DNA from: an uncultured Demequina sp.
GTDB taxonomy: Bacteria > Actinomycetota > Actinomycetes > Actinomycetales > Demequinaceae
DNA length: 20,791 bases
Assembly (NCBI GenBank): GCA_937925595.1
Contig: CALALQ010000178.1
Span: 1 to 20,791, forward strand
Reading direction: 5' to 3'
The notes below the pieces were generated by a model. The model was given only the letters and a program-made list of their open reading frames with translations. It did not search any database and was not told the DNA's origin. A program made the position numbers and the translations under genes. Below, piece after piece: positions 13,301-18,738 of the stretch; position 1 is the stretch's first letter; every line of letters starts with the position of its first letter.

Positions 13301-13872
13301 CAGCCGACGTACTCTTCGCTCTTGCCGATGATCTCGGCAGGGCCGCCGATGATCTTCGCGTATGAGCTGCAGGTCGGACCCGAGCCGTGCGCTTCGCTTG
13401 CGACGAGGAGAACCTCGTCGGTGAACCACTCCAGCAGGGTGTCTGCGTCGAACTCCGACGGTGCGGGAAGGAGGGCCTCAGCCGTCGACTCGAGGCCGTC
13501 CTCGAAGGTGTTCTCGACCCGAACGTGGACGAGCCCGAGCGCCTCGAGGCAGCCTGCGAACTGCTCCTCGTTGAGACCGAGGGTCTCGCCGTCGTGGCCG
13601 ATACCGCCCGTGAGGACAGCAGGTCCGACGATGATGTCGGTGCCTGCGCCGTGCTTCGCGTCCCAGAGGATCTGGGTGCGTGGGTTCCACGGTAGGCCGT
13701 GGATCTTGCCCTCCTCGTTCAGCCACAGGCAGGTGTCGTTGTCCATCGGAACGACCTGGAAGTAGCCGCGGCAGAGCTCGGACAGGCGCTGGTCCAGGCG
13801 TTCGGAGGGCACGTATTCGACGCGCACTTCTTCGGTCTCGGAGGTCGGAATGTGGATGATGCGGAGGTTCAT
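13300..13872 (-). CDS. DUF3846-like protein, 190 aa
   Basis: I place the start at ATG 13872, with AAGGGAAA upstream; the frame continues farther but into gene-free DNA. Residues about 16-88 match the pattern of DUF3846: GYFQVVPMDNDTCLWLNEEG, then KIHGLPWNPRTQILW, then DIIVGPAVLTG. That domain is known from phages, plasmids and integrative elements and has no assigned function. The C-terminal 100 residues (starting about GIGHDGETLGLNEEQFAGCL) are acidic and unrecognised. It is the first gene of a five-gene minus-strand train. The match supports a mobile-element origin for this stretch. Confidence 0.75.
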   Translation of the reverse strand: MNLRIIHIPTSETEEVRVEYVPSERLDQRLSELCRGYFQVVPMDNDTCLWLNEEGKIHGLPWNPRTQILWDAKHGAGTDIIVGPAVLTGGIGHDGETLGLNEEQFAGCLEALGLVHVRVENTFEDGLESTAEALLPAPSEFDADTLLEWFTDEVLLVASEAHGSGPTCSSYAKIIGGPAEIIGKSEEYVG

Positions 13873-14387
13873 CGGTCGTTTCCCTTCGGGGTGACGGTGC
13901 CCGAAAGTCGGAGCACGACGTTTCGGAAATGATTTGCAGAATGCGCTCGCGCGGAATTGCGGAAGTTCAGATAGGGGAGTGGGGCTGCAGGAGAGCCGCC
14001 GCAACGGACTGCCCCCGCAGACTGTGGGCGACACGATGCGGCGCGTGCGAGCGCGGCCGGAACTGCGCGAAGCGGCGGCGCGGGGGCGCCGGTGCGAGAC
14101 ACCGCCATGCCGCGTCGCCCTGCCAGCTCGAGGAAGGTGCGAACACGGCTCAGTGCCGACTCCGATCCTCGGAGTGCGGCACGGGAGCCCCGCGCTGGAC
14201 CAACAGAAGCGACCACACGCAGCGCTCCACAGGCAGCTGCGGACACAACACGAAGGGGGACAGCCGAAAGGTCGCTCAGCGACCACAGCGCGCTCGGAAG
14301 CACCACCACCACCACTGGGTCACCAAGACGCCTCCATAGGCGCCTCAGCGATCGCACAGCGGTACGCGAGGGGGCATGGCCACGCGA

Positions 14388-14409
14388 TCACTCACGGAAT
14401 CGTGAGTGA
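14388..14409. repeat. Perfect 9-bp dyad
   Basis: TCACTCACG and CGTGAGTGA flank a GAAT centre. It stands alone in the gene-free tract. It could be an operator-type site or a hairpin; no T-tract follows. Confidence 0.5.
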
Positions 14410-14580
14410 CATCGTTCCTCCCCCCGGGTCGGCATCGCCGGCCCCCCTGTCACCCTTGGTGGCACCGCCACACGGACTCGCCGCACAGCGGTCGAGGTCG
14501 CAGGTGACACCACCACTTGTAGCCACTACAGCGGCCCCGCGGCCGCGCTCTCACCCCACGTCCGGGAAGGACGTGGTCAG

Positions 14581-14779
14581 CCGACGGTGACGCACGCAGC
14601 GAAGCGAAGAAGCGACATCGTCGGGAGCACCTGAGAACGCCCCCGACGGGGCGTTGGAAGGCGAGGAGCGACAGCTCCGAAGTGAGGGCCTTCGACGCTC
14701 CAGCGGCGAAGGTGAGGACGGCCGGGAGACCGAGCGCAGCGACAGTCTCAAGGGCGTCCGAAGAAGTGTCGGCCATGCC
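14581..14779 (+). ncRNA. Chain of stem-loops, candidate structured RNA
   Basis: Five helices follow one another. P1 is CCGACGGTG 14581-14589 with CATCGTCGG 14616-14624, perfect as plus-strand RNA thanks to a G-U pair. P2 is AACGCCCC 14636-14643 with GGGGCGTT 14648-14655. P3 has outer arms GAAGGC and GCCTTC around GGAGC-GACA-GCTCC (14665-14678). P4 has outer arms GGACG and CGTCC around GAGAC and GTCTC (about 14716-14759). P5 is GTCGGC-CAT-GCCGAC near 14768-14782. Purine-rich joints such as GCGAAGCGA recur. The G-U pair in P1 would be an A-C mismatch on the other strand, which favours the plus strand. Confidence 0.4.
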
Positions 14780-15023
14780 GACCGCCTGGCAAGTTTTCAA
14801 CGAGCGAAGCGAGGCAGAAAGCGCAGCCCGGCGTCACTTCCCCTTATGCTCTTTTCCTTTCTGCGGTCGCTTCCGAGGTTTCAACCGAGGAACGGCCTCA
14901 TTATTGCTGCCGGATCGGCGGTTTCTGGTTGACTCAACCTCCCGTTTAACGGCCTGACTCAGAGCATCGCGGCGAGGAAGGCTGTTAACAAGGGGTCCAG
15001 AAAACGCCGGAAAGACGGGATTC

Positions 15024-15068
15024 CGTTGTGAACAAGCTCTGAGGCGAATCGGCGTCATGTTCACAACG
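15024..15068. repeat. 11-bp inverted repeat with 23-nt spacer (a)
   Basis: CGTTGTGAACA (15024-15034) and TGTTCACAACG (15058-15068) are exact reverse complements separated by 23 nt. The spacer shows no further pairing of note. Confidence 0.75.
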
Positions 15069-15260
15069 TCCGCGAAGCGGGTGGAGAGCGTGGGAACCAC
15101 GCTTGACTCAAGCCCGTCGCGGCCGTGGGCACACGGTCGCTTTTGCCCTCCCGTCAGCGCAGGACGGAGCCATGCTCCGGCCTCCTTTGAGTGACTGCCA
15201 TCACCCCTTCCAGCGGCATCGCCGGAGTGCAACGGAGGTGGTGACGATGGGTCACAGTCG

Positions 15261-15278
15261 GCACGGTGACCACCGTGC
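15261..15278. repeat. Near-perfect 18-bp palindrome
   Basis: GCACGGTG and CACCGTGC flank an AC centre. The site contains a GTGACC motif and lies 6 bp from a GGTCAC copy at 15250, so it may belong to the same motif family. Confidence 0.6.
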
Positions 15279-15613
15279 ATCCAGGCTCGCTTTCACCCTC
15301 TCGGCCGGCGCTGTTTGGCAGCGGCGGACGGACCGTATCCACTGCCTGATGCCACCCCTGCTTCCACTCCGGTCGACAGATCGGGGGATGGGGCATCCGG
15401 TCACCACGACGGCTGTCAGACGTCGCCACGGCGGTCACAAGACCGCTGCCAGATCAGTCACCACACACGGCGCGCGCAGCGCTTCCACCGCCCCTGCGCC
15501 GAGCAGCCACACCCGGTCACGAGATCCCGTCCAGGATCCGCACCGGTGGCGCTGTCAGATCCGCCAACCCTGGCTCGCAGCTCAGTCACCGCTCGGTCCT
15601 TGGCCCCCTGTAT

Positions 15614-15658
15614 TTCGGAACTGGCTGAGCTTTGACCCTCTTGGGGTCCAGTTCCGAA
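15614..15658. repeat. 11-bp inverted repeat with 23-nt spacer (b)
   Basis: TTCGGAACTGG (15614-15624) and CCAGTTCCGAA (15648-15658) are exact reverse complements separated by 23 nt, the same geometry as the pair at 15024-15068 with a different sequence. The spacer contains GACCC-TCTT-GGGGTC, an alternative small hairpin that shares one base with the right arm. Confidence 0.75.
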
Positions 15659-16104
15659 GTAAGGGTCGAACCGCCCTGGCACCATCGGACACTCAGGGCT
15701 GCTGTGAGGACCTTCGGTCCGAGCAACGATTGCGCGACCATGCCGACGGGGCGTAGCCCCCGGGGACGGCTTTCACCCCATCTCCGGCTCCCGCCGGCTG
15801 CACACTGCAGCACCCTCGCACCGTGCTCGAGCAGACCCTCGCGAGCTCATCTGCGACGACGTCGACGAGCAGCCCTGCGAGAGCACGACCGCTGCCACAC
15901 CTGGCAGCAGAGCATCCTGCCGAGCGCGGCCGCCAGCCCCGTCACGAGGTCGAAACGCGCGGCCCCTGTCTGGTCGCATCGCGGCCACTGCGCGCCCACT
16001 GGTGACCAATGAGCGGCCCTCTGTGGCCGCGACGAATCCGCGCCGAAACCGGAACACGGGCGCGAAGCGCCGCTGACACCCACAGCAGCCGGTCGATTGG
16101 CACT

Positions 16105-16418
16105 GTGTCCCGTTCCCGGCCACCCTGTGACCAGGGAACGGTCACCAGACGGTCACAACGCGGACAAGAGCCCGAATCCAGCGCGATCCGACCCCACAGC
16201 GACCACTGAGTGACCACGGTCGGGGCAACACCTGGCCAGAGCGCGGCCACCACCCGCTCTCGCCGGCGAAAAAGAAAGACCCCCGCCACCCGGATGGGTG
16301 ACGAGGGTCTTCAGGAGGAGTGGTGTTCCCGACAGCCGGGAACGGCATCTGCGCCAAGCCGCGTGATCACGCGATGGTGTCCCGTTCCCGGCTCTGTGAT
16401 CGACTCGGGAACGGGAAC
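16105..16418. repeat. GTTCCCG dyads and a 16-bp direct repeat
   Basis: GTGTCCCGTTCCCGGC occurs identically at 16105-16120 and 16377-16392. Each copy is the left arm of a dyad: CGTTCCC 16111-16117 with GGGAACG 16134-16140, and CGTTCCCG 16383-16390 with CGGGAACG 16406-16413. A third dyad, GTTCCCG 16325-16331 with CGGGAAC 16337-16343, lies between them. An extra GGGAACGG half-site abuts the last one. An 11-bp-period direct repeat, ACGGTCAC at 16138 and 16149, overlaps the first dyad. Confidence 0.75.
16276..16311 (-). terminator. Second terminator, minus strand
   Basis: AAGACCC pairs with GGGTCTT around an inner CACCC/GGGTG stem. On the minus strand it is followed by TTTCTTTTTC. It lies downstream of the main terminator at 16437-16470, so it would stop read-through or a short transcript begun between the two. 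Confidence 0.7.
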
Positions 16419-16436
16419 GGCTCCGACCAAGAACAT

Positions 16437-16470
16437 GACCCCGCCCAGGCGGAGGAACCTGGGCGGGGTC
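16437..16470 (-). terminator. Strong terminator of the 18422-16491 gene train
   Basis: GACCCCGCCCAGG and CCTGGGCGGGGTC make a perfect 13-bp stem with an 8-nt loop, 21 bp after the stop at 16491. The minus-strand tail ATGTTCTT is moderately T-rich. Confidence 0.8.
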
Positions 16471-16490
16471 GGGTCGAGAGATGGATGTGA

Positions 16491-17333
16491 TCAGATCGCG
16501 ATGCGCACGACCGGAAGCATGTCCGGGTGGTCGAGCGATGCTTCCTGACCTTCGGTGTCGGAGACGAACAGCAGCGCGTCCTCTCGTCGTGCCCCTCGTA
16601 GCAGCAGCTCGGTGACCTCTTCCTGAGTCCGGGCGTCGGCTGAGCCGAGTCCGTCGACGATGACCGCGCGAGCGGTCTCTGCGTGAGCGAGCACCGCGGG
16701 GGTCAGGACCGTCTGACCGGGCTTCACTTCAACGAGCAGCACCTCGTCGGGGTAGAGCCGCTTGGTCAGTTCGGCGCGGATCCCAGCGAGCCGGCCGAGG
16801 CCGGGTGCGCTTACGATCTGCATCGGCATCTGAGGGGTAGCGATGCGCACCGCGCGTGCGATGGCGTCCGCCACGGCGGCGCGGCTGACGACCGGCTGAC
16901 CGCTGGAGTTCGGCCGGGTGTCGATGTCGATGCCGAAGGTATCGACGGTGATCCAGACGGGCTCAGCGAACTGCTCGTCCAGGCGCAGCTGCGCCTTGTC
17001 GTATCGGATCTTCCGGATCGCACCGATCGTCTTGGGCGGCAGGTCCGGGAGGGTGATCGCCCCGCCGACCACGAGGTCGACGGTTCCTGCGCCCATTCGG
17101 ACGGTGATCGCGCTGAGCTCCTCGGCGACCTCCTGCGACTGACGCGGGGTCAGGTGCTCCAGCAGCCACTTCGTGACCTCGGGGTCGCCGAGGTAGACGG
17201 CGCTTTCGGCATCCACGATCGGTCCGTGAAAGCGCGACCAGTGCAGCCGGGCCTTGCGGCCGAGGGAGTCGGTGACTTCCAAGTCACCGTTGGGAAGCGT
17301 GAGGACCGCTGCGGGGGATGTGGTGTCGGTCAT
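16491..17333 (-). CDS. Hypothetical protein, 280 aa
   Basis: ATG 17333 has AAGGAG 7 nt upstream. The product is acidic and soluble, and reads as two parts. Residues 1 to about 60 are beta-rich (VLTLPNGDLEVTDSLGRKAR). The rest is alpha/beta with repeated strand-helix units (VWITVDTFGIDIDTRPN, then VSRAAVADAIARAVRIA, then EVLLVEVKPGQTVL, then ARAVIVDGLGSADARTQEEV, then DALLFVSDTEGQ). The last units resemble the core of a nucleotide- or ligand-binding fold, with hydrophobic strands ending in Asp, but no Walker A or other signature is present. Not recognised. It is the last and largest gene of its train, ahead of a strong terminator. Confidence 0.75.
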   Translation of the reverse strand: MTDTTSPAAVLTLPNGDLEVTDSLGRKARLHWSRFHGPIVDAESAVYLGDPEVTKWLLEHLTPRQSQEVAEELSAITVRMGAGTVDLVVGGAITLPDLPPKTIGAIRKIRYDKAQLRLDEQFAEPVWITVDTFGIDIDTRPNSSGQPVVSRAAVADAIARAVRIATPQMPMQIVSAPGLGRLAGIRAELTKRLYPDEVLLVEVKPGQTVLTPAVLAHAETARAVIVDGLGSADARTQEEVTELLLRGARREDALLFVSDTEGQEASLDHPDMLPVVRIAI

Positions 17334-17364
17334 GACGACTCCTTGATCTGGGGTTCGGGTGGGG

Positions 17365-17814
17365 TCAGGCGGCGAGGTTCGCGTAGCGGGCCGTCCACCG
17401 CTTGATCGCCTTGGCCAGGCGCGCTTCGAGGGCGGGGTCGGCGGGAGCGGCGTGGCTCAGGTATGCGTCGTGCATCACCGAGGCGGGCCAGCGGAGGTCA
17501 CGGAAGGTGACGCCGCGGGCGGCCAGCTCCTGGCCTCGGGAGAGGACCTCACTCGCGTTCATGAGCGAGGTCCTCGCCTCGAGGTGGAAGCGGATCACGA
17601 TGCCGAAGACGGCGGGGCCGAACTCCTTGAGGATCGCGTCGAGCTGCTCGCCGGGCCAGACGTCCTCACTGAGCGAGAACAGGATCGGCAGTGCGTTGAC
17701 CGAGTCCGACAGGGGCCTGTCGCCCAGAGCGACGTCGAGGGACGCCTGCAGGTCCTCGAACCAGTGGTCGCGGTTGCGGCTCAAGAAGCGAAGCGAGTTG
17801 GTCGTCGTGGGCAT
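17365..17814 (-). CDS. Hypothetical protein, 149 aa
   Basis: I place the start at ATG 17814 (CAGGAG 5 nt upstream). The product (MPTTTNSLRFLSRNRDHWFE...) is mostly helical and has no cysteine, signal or membrane segment. Helices such as EDLQASLDVALGD, EQLDAILKEFGPAVFGIVIR and ALEARLAKAIKRWTARYANL suggest a compact all-alpha protein. I cannot assign a family. It is 31 bp upstream of the 280-aa gene and 20 bp downstream of the 132-aa gene, in one operon. Confidence 0.7.
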   Translation of the reverse strand: MPTTTNSLRFLSRNRDHWFEDLQASLDVALGDRPLSDSVNALPILFSLSEDVWPGEQLDAILKEFGPAVFGIVIRFHLEARTSLMNASEVLSRGQELAARGVTFRDLRWPASVMHDAYLSHAAPADPALEARLAKAIKRWTARYANLAA

Positions 17815-17834
17815 CAGGACTCCTGGGGTTCGTG

Positions 17835-18233
17835 TCAGTGCGGCAGGTCGCCGAGGGGGATGAGGTTGTCTCCGGACTGGTCGCCGGCGACGCGCCAGAC
17901 GGACCCTTCGACGGGCATGGCGAACAGCCAGACGCCATCGGGGCGCAGGCGCCACAGGCCGTACTCGGCGGGGGAGCCGCCGCGGTAGATGCCGGGCGTC
18001 TTCACCTCGGGGGAGGAGACCGCACCGGTCGGCAGCGCGATGTCGTTGCCGTGGTCGTCGACCTGAAGCGAGTAGCCGCCTTCGGGTGCGCGCTCGATCC
18101 AGACGGTCGCGATCGTCGCCGACTCGTCGTTGTCGAAGTCGACCTTGCCGTAGCCGTCCGGGTAGCCCGGGCTCGCGGGCCAGACCTTCGGCTCGGCACG
18201 GGCGCCAGTGTCGTAGGGGGTGAGGTCGCTCAT
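17835..18233 (-). CDS. Hypothetical protein, 132 aa
   Basis: I place the start at ATG 18233, preceded by AAAGGA. The product is acidic, rich in Gly, Asp, Trp and Pro, and predicted to be mainly beta: GKVDFDNDESATIATVWIER, then GGYSLQVDDHGNDIALPTG, then YGLWRLRPDGVWLFAMPVEG. The spacing of Trp and Asp-Gly turns suggests a small beta-barrel or beta-sandwich. No secretion signal is visible. Family not recognised. Confidence 0.7.
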   Translation of the reverse strand: MSDLTPYDTGARAEPKVWPASPGYPDGYGKVDFDNDESATIATVWIERAPEGGYSLQVDDHGNDIALPTGAVSSPEVKTPGIYRGGSPAEYGLWRLRPDGVWLFAMPVEGSVWRVAGDQSGDNLIPLGDLPH

Positions 18234-18311
18234 GGGTGGTCCTTTCGGGACGGCCGTGTGGTGGGGGCTTGGTGCGGACGCCGACGAGACGGGCGTCAGC
18301 AACCGGGCGGG

Positions 18312-18422
18312 TCAGACGAACGTCCGCCGCCCGTCGGGGTAGGTGATCATGTAGCGGCCGTTCACCGTGAGGGACACGGTGACGATCTCGCCGTCCTTGG
18401 TCATGTAGATTCCGGGGTTCAT
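18312..18422 (-). CDS. Small protein, 36 aa
   Basis: ATG 18422 has an extended ribosome binding site (GAAGGAAGGA, 6 nt upstream), which decides this start over the longer open frame reaching 18527. The 36 residues (MNPGIYMTKDGEIVTVSLTV, then NGRYMITYPDGRRTFV) look like a tiny beta-meander of three or four strands. It is the first gene of the 18422-16491 train. Function unknown. Confidence 0.6.
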   Translation of the reverse strand: MNPGIYMTKDGEIVTVSLTVNGRYMITYPDGRRTFV

Positions 18423-18663
18423 CTCGTGTCCTTCCTTCGGGGTGTGACTGGCCTGGTGATTTCGAGAGCTGAGGAAGTCCCTCGTCTCGCGGTCAGTCCC
18501 GAAGACGGCTCCGCCGTCTTCCACCACTGCTGAATCCGCCTATGCGCGAGAACCTCAGGGCTCAATGCCCGGCACGGCGACAACACCCGTGAAACGGGTG
18601 GAAAAGAACGCCGGGAACCGTCGTTTCTGCACGATTACGAGCGTTTTCGACGAGGTGATCGAG

Positions 18664-18669
18664 TAGGCT
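18664..18669 (+). promoter_or_regulatory. Candidate -10 box of the surface-protein gene
   Basis: TAGGCT lies 7 nt before the dyad at 18677, which would put the transcription start at or near the first base of that dyad. No good -35 hexamer is visible at the ideal distance; TTTTCG near 18644 is the closest. Inferred from pattern. Confidence 0.4.
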
Positions 18670-18676
18670 GGACTCC

Positions 18677-18717
18677 AGAGTGCGGACGTCGACATGCCCC
18701 GTTGGCGTCCGCACTCT
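18677..18717 (+). promoter_or_regulatory. Perfect 12-bp leader hairpin or operator
   Basis: AGAGTGCGGACG (18677-18688) and CGTCCGCACTCT (18706-18717) are exact reverse complements with a 17-nt loop. The dyad ends 21 bp before the ATG at 18739, just ahead of the AGAAAGG ribosome binding site. It would form the 5' end of the mRNA, as stabilising or attenuating structures do, or could act in DNA as an operator. Confidence 0.6.
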
Positions 18718-18738
18718 CTGAGCAGAAAGGCCGATCAG

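Larger units (their letters stand above)
13873..16490. other. 2.6-kb gene-free tract rich in dyads and repeats
   Basis: No credible gene lies here. The open frames on both strands are rich in Arg, His, Pro and Ser and lack ribosome binding sites, in contrast to the tightly packed coding DNA on both sides. The tract contains a 9-bp hairpin (14388-14409), a chain of hairpins (14581-14779), two 11-bp inverted repeats with identical 23-nt spacing (15024-15068, 15614-15658), eleven GGTCAC/GTGACC copies, dyads built on GTTCCCG (16105-16418), and two terminators at the right end. About 14780-15060 is lower in GC and holds T-rich segments. Such DNA could hold an origin, centromere, transfer origin or long RNA; the sequence alone does not decide. 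Confidence 0.6.
18423..18738. other. Divergent promoter region with three hairpins
   Basis: This 316-bp gap separates the minus-strand train from the large plus-strand surface-protein gene. I see no gene in it. It holds a 9-bp hairpin at 18501-18521 (GAAGACGGC-TCC-GCCGTCTTC), a 7-bp one at 18584-18600 (CACCCGT-GAA-ACGGGTG), the dyad at 18677-18717, and candidate promoters for both directions. For the minus strand, TTGAGC (18565-18560) and TAGGCG (18542-18537) are 17 nt apart; this would put the 18501-18521 hairpin at the mRNA 5' end. Confidence 0.5.

Noticed and set aside
14835..15060. Minus-strand open frame ending in a basic Lys/Arg-rich tail
   Set aside because: Amino-acid composition is plausible at the end, but the third codon positions are near 50% G/C, unlike real genes here; there is no ribosome binding site, and the frame runs through the 11-bp inverted repeat.
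15103..15756. Plus-strand 217-codon open frame in the gene-free tract
   Set aside because: Rich in Arg, His, Pro and Ser, with no start signal and no domain pattern; typical of chance open frames in GC-rich DNA.
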